DNA from: Hibiscus mutabilis
Lineage: Eukaryota; Streptophyta; Magnoliopsida; Malvales; Malvaceae
Direction: 5' to 3'
Assembly: GCA_019671005.1 (NCBI GenBank)
Contig: CM033752.1
Coordinates: 26,110,969-26,174,968 of the forward strand
DNA length: 64,000 bases
The notes beneath the pieces are model-generated. The model saw only the letters and a program-made list of their open reading frames with translations. It made no database searches and was not told where the DNA came from. The translations under genes were made by a program, and so were the position numbers. Positions within the stretch are counted from its first letter, which is position 1; the number at the start of each line of letters is the position of its first letter. Of the stretch, positions 33,385 to 44,521 are shown piece after piece.

Positions 33385-33999
33385 CTAAGATGAGTACAGT
33401 GAGGGGAGTCGAACACTGGTCATTGTTTCTCGAATGGGAAGCAGAATCGACAATGACAACGAAGGATAGCCAATCAATGTTTCCGTTTTTTCTCAACAAC
33501 GGTGGTCAGAATCAAACATGCAATGGTTTTTGTTTTGTTCGGGACACCAAGATGAACATTTTAGTGTAACTTGTGCCTCAAATGGCACCAGTTGGTGGTG
33601 GAGCATTGGTGGCCAGAGGTGAGGCGACGGCGGTTGAAAATCGCAATAGGAAGAGGGTAAAAGATGATGAAAACGACTAGGTTAGAAACAAAATGGCTAA
33701 ATGAGCCAAAGTTGGATAAATGTTTGTATTTATACTTAGGGTTGGGCCAAAATAAGGCTTAAATATATAAAGTGTGCAAAACATGACAGACCTATAGCCT
33801 TGGATCAATCGCAAAAATGTGGGATGAGGCATAGAGGTCCCAGCTAACCAAAACCGTTTTTGTTCAGTTAACCAAAACTAACTAATTTTAGTAGTTCGGT
33901 TAACCAAAATTCTTTAATTTTAACGGCTCGATTAAGTAACCTAAAAATATAACTTTTATATCGGTTAACAGTTACGATTAATATGCACATCCCTAATTT
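33385..33999. other. Unassigned sequence with possible hAT-like end
   Basis: GGTTAACC-type repeats (33838-33975) end in ATATGCACATCCCTA at about 33995. That looks like the terminus of common plant hAT-type non-autonomous elements, but the other end was not found. Sequence from 33385 to 33830 has a GC-richer segment (GAGGCGACGGCGGTTG) and no recognisable domain. Confidence 0.4.
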
Positions 34000-35333
34000 C
34001 TAATATTTTGAACTGAAATAGCGAACGACTCATTATGGTTGCATGTACATAAACACCTTCATTAATGTGTGCATGATGTAGTTATGACAGAAGGGGGTGA
34101 AAGTTTTTTTTCCACCTGTAGAGTTTAAACCTAAACATTATCTAAAACATAAAAGACAATGCTACAAGAAATTTAAGAGATTAATATTTACATGTTTATC
34201 GATTTGAACTTTATATTTTAAGTTAAATTTAACATTCAATGCGTTAAACCAATGTTTTGATTTTGATATAATAATAACTTAATTGAAAATAAATAAAATT
34301 TTAAGGTACTTGAAATTACTCACAATTGACAAGCATTCGAACTAAATTTTTTTCTAAGTCAAGTAATTGAAAGACAAATATTTTCTAAGTGTCTTGGTAC
34401 TCAAACCAGCCATTTTGGTGAGTACTGGTACGACTATATGCGTACTGGTATGAGTTTTTTACACTAGAATGTTTTCTTATTTCAAATGGCAATTGAGTAC
34501 TGGTACGACCTTTCAACAATGTAAATCCAAATGGTGAACTGAGTACTAGTACAGCCTTTAGCGTACAAGTAAGGGCTTTAAAAATATTTAAATATTTTAA
34601 AAACTTGTCAATTTTTGGAGCGAAGCATTTTAAATTAAACTGAGTACCAGTATGGGAATACGCGTACCGATACGCTATGTTCATAATGTTTTCAAAGGAT
34701 TAAGAGAGTAAATTCAGTACCGGTACGGAGATACGAGTACCGATACCCACCATTGTTAGACAGCATTTAATGCGGAAAAATTGCAGCCCAATGGCTCTAC
34801 TCAATTTCCAAACAACCCAAACGACTAACAATAAATAAATAGGTGTAAAAAAATCTCCAAAGTTTCTTCAACAACAAGACAACTATTCTAAAGCATCCAA
34901 GCACATATCCAACATTTTGATAGCTTCTATTGTAAAATCTTGTACCCGCTTGAATGTTCTTCATTGTATTTCTTTTACATTCAAGTGTTAGGTTTAGTGA
35001 ACTTCAAATTGTGCAAATATTCTTCCTTTAGAGGATTATCATAGTTTTCTTATTTATTTCCAATTTTAAGAAAAAGACTGCCAGACTTTGGGGTATAAGT
35101 CTAGTATTTGTGAGGTTATCTTCTTTAGCCTAAAAGGAAAGACAAATTAGTGAATTTGTGAAATTCTTAGTGTGGATAGCTAAGGTAGTGAATGTAGACC
35201 TTGTTGAGAAGGTTGAATCAATCTAAAATCACTTGTGCAATTTTCTTTTCTTTTGGCATTTGCTTCCACCAATATTTTTTTTAATTTCCAATTCACCCCC
35301 TTGGCCATCTTCATTGATTGATCAACTCAACAA
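34000..35333 (+). mobile_element. Copia-2 5' LTR, left limit unknown
   Basis: The right end CAACTCAACA (about 35324-35333) is followed by the primer site. A possible TATA region, AATAAATAAATAGG, lies near 34828. I could not find the TGTTG-type start, so 34000 is only the left limit of unassigned sequence. T-rich sequence before the end (TTCCAATTCACCCCCTTGG) is typical of large Copia LTR ends. Confidence 0.6.
34394..34746. repeat. GTACYGGTAC dyad cluster in Copia-2 LTR
   Basis: Near-palindromic motifs: GTACTGGTAC (34422, 34442, 34497), GTACTAGTAC (34543), GTACCAGTAT (34644), CGTACCGATACG (34663), GTACCGGTAC (34717) and GTACCGATAC (34737), with weaker copies at 34394 and 34563. Many are preceded by GA or followed by G. 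Confidence 0.85.
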
Positions 35334-35349
35334 TTGGTATTAGAGATAC
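35334..35349 (+). other. Copia-2 primer-binding site, tRNA-Met
   Basis: TTGGTATTAGAGATAC, close to TGGTATCAGAGC complementary to initiator tRNA-Met, directly after the LTR. Confidence 0.75.
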
Positions 35350-35417
35350 ACTTATTTTAAGGCTTCATATCCTCTTGAGTAGATCCAACCGTCGCTCAAT
35401 CAATTATCAAGTCATCT

Positions 35418-35990
35418 ATGGCCTCTATTTTCGGCAACTTCTTCATGGAGGAAGCTCAATCCACTTATAGACCATCGTACTTCAATGGAGTTAACTACCC
35501 ATAATGGAAGAATAGGATAAGGTTGTTCATCCAATCTATCGACTACCTCCTTTGGGATGTAGTGATGGATGGACCATCAATTCTGATGAAGAGAGAATGG
35601 GACCTACTCATCCCTAAGGAAAGACAAGAATGGACCGATGATGGTCGGAAGAAGCTACAATTTAATGTCAAAGCTATGCATATCTTGTTTAGTGCTCTTG
35701 GACTAAATGAGTATGCCAAGATGTCTTCTTGCTCTAGTGCCAAGAAGATTTGAGAAAATCTATAAGTTACTCATGAAGGTACAAAAAAAGTGAAAGAGAC
35801 CAAGATTGGGCTCCTTAATCTAAGCTATGAGAACTTTAAGATGGAACCAGATGAAAACGTCAAGTCAATGTTTGATTGAATGTCCTTTATTGTAAACGGG
35901 ATCAAGGGCTATGGAGAAATCATTCTAGAGGACAAGCTTATTCAAAATCCCATCTACTCTCTTTCGAAATCATGGGATTCAAAGAAGATC
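35418..35990 (+). pseudogene. Copia-2 gag, N-terminal part
   Basis: From the ATG at 35418: MASIFGNFFMEEAQSTYRPS, YFNGVNYP, a stop where Trp is expected (TAA, near 35500), then WKNRIRLFIQSIDYLLWDVV and KKLQFNVKAMHILFSALG. This is the Copia gag (UBN2-type) domain. A second stop follows SAKKI (35751) and another follows SMFD (35878); the frame goes on to SKSWDSKK. It is interrupted at 35990 by a Gypsy LTR and continues at 47112. Confidence 0.88.
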
Positions 35991-36532
35991 TATAACACCC
36001 TTAATATATACTCGTATGAATACACATTAAGGATGTCACAATATTATTCAACAGAGTTCTAGACTTGTAATTTTTTTAAAACATCCGACATAAAACTAGT
36101 TTATAAAATAACCATTTCTCGACTTTTGAAGTATTCATAGCCTATTTGCAGATTGCTAGTTTCGACCCTGAATTGGTTTATAAAACATGTTAGTAAGTTA
36201 TTAAAATAAGTATGTAACTTAGGGTGAAAACTAGGTACACTGCCTAGGCCCTTTCTTAAATTTAAAATCGTTACGCGATAAACAATAAATAAAATTTTAC
36301 CTGATTAAATATCATTACCAGTAATTCTTTAACCATACGAATAATTTATATTTATAAGAATATTAATTGAACTTATAACTTTAAAACAAATAACGAATAA
36401 ATTGATACATGCCCACTAGAAAATATCCTAAATTAGAATGTCTTACTGATGTTTGTTAGATTGCAGCTTGATCAACATGCTTGACTCCTATTCTGGTAAG
36501 TTCCCAATAACCTACGTGTGAAATAGCACACG

Positions 36533-36548
36533 CTAAGTATTCACTTAG
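36533..36548 (-). other. Conserved LTR hairpin, Gypsy-2 3' LTR copy
   Basis: Minus strand CTAAGTGAATACTTAG: same 6-bp arms as Gypsy-1 but loop GAAT, preceded by TGCCTCA. An identical copy in the 5' LTR lies at 43995-44010. Confidence 0.8.
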
Positions 36549-36873
36549 TGAGGCAACTATAAATTAAAGTAAAGCATTTCAACGTATAGAAATAACATAA
36601 ATAAACAAATTACTGTGTATATTATATAAAAATATAGAATTGTATAAAACTGACTTATCAATGTCATTCCTTTGTCATGTAACAATGCAATACAGTTCTT
36701 GCAAAATGGCAAGCGAGTCCCAAATGCAGTTTATATCATATCATCAAACCTTTATTTTATTAATCAAATATACTTTAAGCTTTTTAACTTAAATGCCTAC
36801 ATAAATGCATTTCATGTATTATAGCCCGAAGGACGATATAATGTGATACTTTGGTACACGAGTCATCATAACC

Positions 36874-37053
36874 GACACCGTAGTGTCTACAACGATGTAG
36901 CATCTAATGATGAGTACGTACTCGAGGACACCCTTTGCTCCTCATACTCGCACATTTTGTGCTATGTAACAATGTAGTGATTGAACCGACTCCGTAGAGT
37001 CTAACTTGACCCCGAATAGTCTATCTCGCACCGTAGTGCTATGACGCAGCTGC
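36874..37053. repeat. Series of CGTA-loop hairpins and palindromes, Gypsy-2 3' LTR
   Basis: GACACCGTAGTGTC (36874-36887), GATGTAGCATC (36894-36904), GAGTACGTACTC (36912-36923), GAGGA/TCCTC (36924-36943), GACTCCGTAGAGTC (36988-37001), GCACCGTAGTGC (37028-37039) and GCAGCTGC (37046-37053). Three share the loop CGTA with different, self-complementary stems. Confidence 0.88.
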
Positions 37054-39565
37054 TAGGATTCTATGGATATCTAATTATACCAAAGACTTCACAATAGTAC
37101 TTGGGCAAAATCAACATTATAATCAACATTCCATGTTCAAAGCATCAATATAAATCATATAAGTCAATATTAGGCAGTTCATACCCAATAACTAAAATTC
37201 GATTTATCTTACATAAATCATTATGCCATATCAATGTATCACATATGCCATTTAATATTTCATGCCATTTGCATAACTTTAATCAACATACATTTTCATC
37301 AATATCAAGGTCGACTTATCACAAGTCTTCCTCATATCGTATGTATAAAATAGGTAAAAATGCACTCACATTGGCCACTTAACACAATGCCTCACTAAGT
37401 CCTAGTTTGATTCTTTCTTTCATAGTACCTCGAACCTTCTTTAATTCGGACTTGACTTCATTAATCACATGAAAACAATAAAATATTTGTTAGATTCAAA
37501 TCTAACAATACCTCAACACACGCTGTCTAATATAATCATTCGAATATAAAATTTCCAAATATTTTTCCTTTCTTCCTTGTACTGTTCAAAAACTCATTAT
37601 GGTCCTTAGTGACCAATTTGAACTTCTAATAATTCTTCTGAGCTTGCTAACTAACTTTTAAATACAAAATGTTTCAAATTCCATTTTCTGATAGCTTAAG
37701 CTACCTTCAAAGATTTACTTATACAGAGCAGAATACATATTTGATCTTAATTTCTTTTTTACTGGAGAAACTAGATTCGATAACGGTCATAACGGTATAA
37801 ACCATATAAATTAATAAAATCTACAAAAAATATGAAAATTCCTTACATTCATGTCACATAGTTGTCCAGTCAGAAACTGCTCTGTAATTTTTCTAACCTT
37901 CATTCAATTAAAAATTCATATCTTTTAACTCGGAACTCGAAATCAGTTTTTGTTTGTTGGAAACGAAACTAGACTAACAAATCTTTACAATGGTATAAAA
38001 TTCATCATCTAACTATTTTTGTAGAATTTATAGCAAAATTTTAAACTTACTGCCGTAATTCAAATCCCAACATAACTTTCCATAAATAACTTCTAATTTA
38101 CACCAACTTCTCCTTATTTCTCTACTTGTCAATTTAGTCCCATCACTTTACTTCAAATGACTAGAATAAAGCTTGAATTCATATGTTCTCTTTATATCCT
38201 TCATCAAAATAAGCTTAAACCTTTACTTATCTAACTTCTCTTATTTTGTCGAGGTGGCCACCAAATTTCAAATATAAGGATTCAAGCTTCTTAACTTTGC
38301 AAATTAGTCCTCAAATCAACATTACTACCTTAATTCCATCATTTTACATAAAAAATCAGATTAACTCCTTCTACATATCCTCTTTGTCGAATAAACTATT
38401 CAAGTTTGACAATTTGTCAAAATGGTCACTAATGTGATTAATCGTGGGTTTAGCATTCTAACTTCATTTTCATGTCTCTAACATTATTAATAATATAAAT
38501 ATACATCAAATTCATAAAAATCAAATCTGGTCCCTTAATTTTTGAAGCTTGCTGAAATGGTCCTTATGTATTTAACTTAGGGTTTTGCTTCCAAATAACA
38601 AATCAAGCTTACTAGATCATTAATCCAACATCACAAACCCTAAGTTAAACTTGAATCCATAAACCCTAATCTTCTCTATACAATTCGAAATATGTAGGTT
38701 TTAAATCCCAACTCAATAGCATGATTCTAACATCATACAAGCATGATTCTAACTTAAAATCAACCATGGATTCACAAAATCATCAAATTTGTTCATAAAC
38801 CTTAATTTCTTCCTCATATCAAATATCATCAACCAAGCAAGTATTTTGAGAATTATGTACATCAAAATATAGAGCTCGAAGAGTTGAACAACTTTGTAGT
38901 TCGAAAGATTACCTGAAAATCGAGATTCAGGCTTAAACCAAGCTTGTAAAATTTTTCTCTTCTTTTTATCTTCACCAACATTTTGGAGAGTATTTTTGCT
39001 GATAATTCCTTCATATTTCATATATTTAAGACACTTGTATCATTAAAAATGAATTTTTAATTCAATAAATTCCACTTTCCAAAAATACCTTCCAATTAGA
39101 TTTATATTTCTAATTTGTCATTTTGTAACATTCCAACTAGACTTAGTTGGATTCTAATAAGACACTATTCATCCATAAAAGAAATCTTAAAATTCTCTCC
39201 ATGTCCTTTTTGGGCAAAATGACCAAAATGCCCTTTATTGATCAACTTACTTACAAAATTGCCATTCCATGTCATTTTGATCGATTTAAATTTTTCCCTA
39301 TCTTTTTAACATCCAAATATCCATAAAATGATATTTTATGAATCTTCTAAGGTCCATAGAACTATCTCTGAAATTTTAGCTTGATCCAATTATCCGAATA
39401 TTTTATCGTTTTATAGCCATTAATAAAAACTCCGTATGAAAATCTAGGTAACACGAAAACATCATTCTTGGGGGTAAACTATTCATTTACGTGGTTAAAA
39501 TACATAACTTTTGAAAATTACACTTTAATTCCTGAACTTTTCCAAAGTTTATAATTTAGCCACAA

Positions 39566-39580
39566 TTCTCTCCCCTTAAG
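39566..39580 (-). other. Gypsy-2 polypurine tract
   Basis: Minus strand CTTAAGGGGAGAGAA, same tract as Gypsy-1, next to the deleted LTR edge. Confidence 0.8.
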
Positions 39581-39830
39581 AAAATTCGTCCTCGAATTTT
39601 CAACACGTACCTGGTTCAAAAAGGGTGAGGAAACTGCTTTCTCATATCTTTTTTTCTTTCCCAAGTTGTTTTCTCAATTTTATAATTTCGCCAAAGAGCT
39701 TTAACAAGCAGAATCGACTTATTCCTTAGTTATCCGACTCTATGTGCTAGAATCTTTATCGATTCTTTCTCATAAATCAAATTCGGCATGAATTTATATT
39801 TCCTCCTAGGTAATGACATGTAAAGGATCT
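39581..39830 (-). pseudogene. Gypsy-2 chromodomain remnant
   Basis: Minus strand translation gives ILLVKALWRNYKIEKTTWER (about 39715-39650), matching the end of a chromovirus chromodomain. Before it, integrase C-terminus text is short (KIDQILYMSL near 39830). The frame is broken. Confidence 0.8.
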
Positions 39831-40957
39831 GATCAATACTTTCTGATAAAGTCACATTTGAGTAACTTTGCATATAACTACCTTTCCCATAATGCTTGTA
39901 GCACTATTCGTAAATGTTTATCACAATCTTCTTTCATACTAAACTTTTGATAAAGCCATCTTTATACTTGATTGATAGCTGTTGCTGTAAGAAATTTCAT
40001 CTAGTGGCACATACTTTTCCCAAAAGCCTTCAAAATCAATCAAATAGAAACTATACATATCATTCAAAATTTGAACTAGTCTTTTAGATTTTTCGTCCTT
40101 CTATGGATGCAAAGTAGTGTTAAAATTATGTCGAGTCTCTAATGTCTTATGCAAGGAACTCCAAAATCTAGAGATAATCTTGGATCTTAATCACACACAA
40201 TGAAAATAGGTACATCATGTCACTTTATAGTACTTCAGATTTATCGCTCAACATATTTATTCATTACAGATTGATTCAATCTGTCCATAAATACCCAAAT
40301 CGAATCATCTTTAACCGGTATCATTGGTAACCTAGTTATGAAATCCATCATAATTCTTTTCCACTTCCACTAGGGGAATGGAAATATGTTACCACATTTC
40401 TGAAGGTACTTGATGTTTCACTTCTAGTTGTTAGCCTGTCAAGCATGTAGCCATAAATTCAGTTACTGTCCTTTTTATTTCTGGACATCAATATTTTCTC
40501 TTCAGACCTAGATACCTCTTATTCTTTCTTGATGCATCGTCAATAACATAATATTTTTCTCAGACATCCAACATACTTAACTTTGAAGTCTTTATTTTCA
40601 CCATTTTCAATTTGTTCTAACCTTGGCAACATTTTTCATCTTTCAACTGAAAATCTTTAATCTGACCTAAATGAATAGGTCTAAACTAAAGTTCTGTAAT
40701 TAGCATACCAATCTATTTCCAATACAGTTGCACATTCATTTCTCTTAAAATAAAGAATATCTACCAACTAAGAGCATTGGTTATTATATTGGCTTTTTTT
40801 CAAGATAGTAGTCAATCATAACATCATAATCTTTAAAAAGTTTGATCCACCTTCTTTGCCTCATGTTCAACTCTTGTTGAGTTAGCAGATACTTTAAACT
40901 TTTATGATCTGTGTAAATGTAGCATCGCTCACCATATAGATAATGGCGCCATATCTT
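39831..40957 (-). pseudogene. Gypsy-2 integrase remnant with RT junction
   Basis: Minus strand, in several frames: WKRIMMDFITRLPMIPVKDD (about 40370-40320, first Asp) and VFMDRLNQS follow a degraded zinc-binding region (to 40640), with a CD*DPRL segment at about 40200. At about 39940 integrase text (ending near the SIKMA-like region) passes into RT-like text (DKHLRTVL-like near 39930, LYAKLPKC-like near 39870), then the C-terminal module. The upstream tether, 40640-40957, has the usual TDHKSLKYLLTQQELNMRQR near 40910-40850. Inactive. Confidence 0.75.
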
Positions 40958-41236
40958 TTAAGCAAATACAACTGCTACTAACTCTAAATCATGAGTAAGA
41001 TAATTCCTCTCATGCGTCTTAAGTTGCCTTGAAGCATAGGCCACTACTTTTCCTTCTTGCATAAGTACGAATCCCAAACCATTATGAGAAGCATCGCTAT
41101 AAACCACATAATCTCTTCCCGATTCTGGTTGTACTAGCACCGGGGCTTCTGTTAAGATCACTTTTAATATCTCAAAACTTTCTTGGCACTTAACCTTCCA
41201 AATAAATGGTACATCCTTGCTCAATAGCTTGGTCAA
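40958..41236 (-). pseudogene. Gypsy-2 RNase H, locally intact
   Basis: 92 open codons: KDVPFIWKVKCQESFEILKV, then VVYSDASHNGLGFVLMQEGK with the catalytic Asp, YASRQLKTHERNY and THDLELVAVVFA with the catalytic Glu. This is Ty3/Gypsy RNase H (RNase_H_2 type), which would remove RNA from the cDNA hybrid. The domain looks almost unbroken here although neighbours have stops. Confidence 0.88.
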
Positions 41237-42010
41237 TGGGGAGGCAATTATCGAGAATTTCTTTACAAACCTTCAATAATAACCAACAAGTCCCAGGAAA
41301 CTTCGAACTTCAGAAACATTCTTCGGAGTTTTTCATTCAACTATAGCTTGTACTTTCTTGGGATATACTCTTATCCCCTTTATCGAAACCACATGACCAA
41401 GAAAAGTAACTTCCGGCAACCAAAATTCACACTTTGGCAGCTTAGCATACAACTTCTTTTCTCGAAAGGTCTGAAGAACAATGCGAAGCTGGGCATCATG
41501 TTCTTCCTTTGTCTTTGAATAAACTAAAATATCATCGATGAATACCACCAAAAATTGATCCAAGTAAGGTTGAAATACTCAGTTCATCAGATCTATGAAT
41601 GTTGTAGGAGCATTTGTGAATCCAAATGGCATCACTACAAACTTATAGTGTCCATACCGAGTTCGTAAAGCTGTCTTCGAAATATTTTCTTCCTTGATCT
41701 TTAACTAATGATACCCCAATCAGAGATCAATCTTAGAAAATACAGTTGCACCTTTTAATTGATAAAAAAGGTCACAAATCTTCAGAAGAAGATACTTATT
41801 CTTTGTTGTCACCTTATTTATCCAAGGGTAATTTATGCATAATCGCATGAATCCATCTTTCTTTTTCACAAATAACACTGGTGCGCCCAAGGTGACATAT
41901 TTGGCCTTATAAAACCTCGATCTAACAATTCTTACAATTGTACCTTTAACTCCTGAAGTTAGGTTGGAGTCACCCTATACGCGGCCATCGATATAGGCGT
42001 ACTACCTGGT
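41237..42010 (-). pseudogene. Gypsy-2 reverse transcriptase
   Basis: Minus strand. AAYRVTPT and RGFIRPNMSPW (about 41985-41890), KKDGFMRLCIN near 41860, FSKIDL near 41735 and VVMPFGFTNAPTTFIDLMN (about 41650-41590). From 41563 it is open: MDQFLVVFIDDILVYSK with the F-x-DD active site intact, LYAKLPKCEFWLPEV and TFLGHVVSIKGIRVYPKKVQ. A stop separates this from the RNase H segment. Several stops and frameshifts in the 5' half. Confidence 0.88.
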
Positions 42011-43430
42011 AACACCTCTATTTTGAATTCCACCTCTCGATCTAGAGGAAATCCTGGTAACTTATTTGGGAATACATCTAGATACTCTCGGACAGTTGCA
42101 ATATCTTCTAATTTAATATCAGAAACTCAAGTATCCAGTACATTTGCTAAGAAAGCTTGGCAGCCTTGTAGCAACAGTTTCTTGGCAGAAATAGCTGAAA
42201 TTACATTGGATAAGGGATTTGCCCTTTCACCAACTACTATTATCTCTATGCCTTCTGAGTTCCTCAATATTAATCACTTTAAGTGACAATCCACAATGGC
42301 ATGGTAGGAATATAACCAATTCATGCCCCCTTGTGCTATGTCTCAAGGGATAAGTTACCATCATATTGAGCTTTTTCCCGATTATCACAACGAAGCCCTT
42401 CTATCATCATCTTTATATTTGTTAAACCAATAGTCTATCGACATTGGTTTTCCTTCAATATCCTACCGAAGTCCAACACTTCAAGACTTCCCAACTCTTT
42501 AGTAATAAAAGTATGAGGAACTTGGGATTGAATCTTCTCTAAAATCATATCAAGGGTTTGAAATAATAAACCTCGTTTAACTAGGCATTTCCAACTTCAC
42601 CAGCACTTTAACATCATATTGAGTGGAAAGTGGTTAATGTCTAACCTTGTAACTACTTCTTAAATTTTTCCTTCAGCCTTCTAATAACTTCTTTTATCTT
42701 GCATTTCCTTAAGAAAACCACTATTAATGAAATCTTCAAATTTCTTAATTCTTGGTCTCTATTAACCAAGTTTGCTATCCATTCAGAGAAAATTTGCTTT
42801 TCATCAAACATTCTTTCTTTACCGGGTTAAGTATAATTCCCGTCTATTAATTTCCTACTACTAAATTTTCCAGCTTTTTTTCTCATAACTTAATCAATGT
42901 TGTCTTATGGAGTGCCATATTCGACCCTCAAGCATATATATTTCCCAAGTAAAGATACTTCTTCTTCTTCTTGCTTCTTCATATCCGAATATCTTAATAT
43001 CATTTAATCACAAACTTACAGCCTTACGACTGCCTTTTTATCTTGAAATGTGAGCCCTTATTATCTAAATTTCCTTGTAACCTATGTTGTTATAAACATA
43101 AGTGCATATATAGATGTTAATGACAAACATCTTATAATTACTGCATTAGCTCCTTACAATGCATGTAACTCAACTCAAACTGAAGTTGATTGCAATACTT
43201 ATTTCACTTCATTGTACTCGCAATGAGTCCTTTCTTGACCTCCGAGATTCGTCGATTGACGAAATTCGATAGCGTCTTACTTTCCTTACTCTAATCTTAT
43301 TCTATCTTATGCTAATGAGGAGCAGCTTAGTCATACAATCAACACATCAGTAATATGACATTCTAGGGGCATGTATTTACTGACAAACTTATAACAAACT
43401 CGGTTTAGCATCCAGAACTGACTAAACATG
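42011..43430 (-). pseudogene. Gypsy-2 gag and protease remnants
   Basis: Decayed coding sequence on the minus strand: VPGFPLDREVEF-like text near 42040, and gag-like LGSLEVLDFGRILKENQC near 42500-42440. Homologous DNA is found in Gypsy-1 at about 29090-29600. Sequence from 42700 to 43430 is leader and gag start with no clear frame. The + strand open frame at 42023-42286 is antisense and not a gene. Confidence 0.65.
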
Positions 43431-43447
43431 TAGTTTTGATACCACTA
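43431..43447 (-). other. Gypsy-2 primer-binding site
   Basis: Minus strand TAGTGGTATCAAAACTA, a tRNA-Met-type TGGTATCAGAGC site with changes, beside the 5' LTR. Confidence 0.72.
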
Positions 43448-43994
43448 AATGTAACACCCTTAACGTATACTCGTAGTACGAATACACATTAAGGATGTCA
43501 GACTATTATTTAATAGAGTTCTATACTTGTAAATTTTTTTAAACATCTGACATAAAACTAGTTTATAAAATAACCATTTCTCGACTTTTGAAGTATTTGT
43601 AGCCTATTTGCAGATTGCTAGTTTTGACCCTGAATTGGTTTATAAAACATGTTAGTCAGTTTTTAAAACAAGTATGTAACTCAGGGTGAAAACTAGGTAC
43701 ACTGCCTAGGCCCTTTCTTAAAATTAAAATCGATACACGATAAACGATAAATAAAATTTTACCTGATTAAATATTGTTACCAGTAATTCTTTAACCATAC
43801 GAATAATTTATATTTATCTAACTATTAATCAAACTTATAACTTGAAAACAACTAACGAATAAATTGATACATGCCCACTAGAAAATATCATAAATTAGAA
43901 TGTCTTATTGATGTTTGTCAGATTGCAGCTTGATCAACATGCTTGACTCCTATTCTGGTAAGTTCCCAATAACCTACGTGTGAAATAGCACACG

Positions 43995-44010
43995 CTAAGT
44001 ATTCACTTAG
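43995..44010 (-). other. Conserved LTR hairpin, Gypsy-2 5' LTR copy
   Basis: Minus strand CTAAGTGAATACTTAG, identical to the 3' LTR copy. Confidence 0.8.
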
Positions 44011-44335
44011 TGAGGCATCTATAAATTAAAGTAAAGCATTTCAACGTATAGAAATAACACAAATAAACAAATTACTGTGTATATTATATAAAAATATAGA
44101 ATCGTATAAAACTGACTTATCAAAGTCATTCCTCTGTCATGTAACAGAGCAATACAGTTCCTGAAAAATGGCAAGCGAGTCCCAATTGCAGTTTATATTA
44201 TATCATCAAACCTTTATTTTATTAATCAAATATACATTAATCTTTTAAACTTAACTGCCTGCACAAATGCATTTCATGTATTATAGCCCGAAGTACGATA
44301 TAATGTGATACATTGGTACACGAGTCATCATAACT

Positions 44336-44521
44336 GACAACGTAGTGTCTACAACTCCGTAGCGTCTAACGATGAGTACGTACTCGAGGACATCCTTTGC
44401 TCCTCATACACACAAATTTTGTGCTATGTAAGACTGTATTGTTTGAACCGACTACGTAGAGTCTAACTCAACCCCGAAGTGTCTATCTCAACCTCGAAGA
44501 GTCTATCTCGCACTATAGTGC
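44336..44521. repeat. CGTA-loop hairpin series, Gypsy-2 5' LTR
   Basis: GACAACGTAGTGTC (44336-44349), GAGTACGTACTC (44374-44385), CACAAATTTTGTG (44411-44423), GACTACGTAGAGTC (44450-44463) and GCACTATAGTGC (44510-44521). Equivalent to 36874-37053 in the sister LTR. An extra CCCCGAAGTGTCTATCTCAA-type unit lies near 44472-44505. Confidence 0.85.

Larger units (their letters stand above)
35991..39565 (-). mobile_element. Gypsy-2 3' LTR, first ~50 bases deleted
   Basis: + strand start TATAACACCC (decayed TGTAACACCC). At its right end it stops at TTTAGCCACAA and runs straight into the polypurine tract, lacking about 50 bases present in the other LTR (47060-47111). The hairpin series at 36874-37053 and the conserved hairpin at 36533-36548 lie inside. 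Confidence 0.9.

Noticed and set aside
42023..42286. 87-codon + strand open frame
   Set aside because: Antisense shadow of the Gypsy-2 protease-RT linker.
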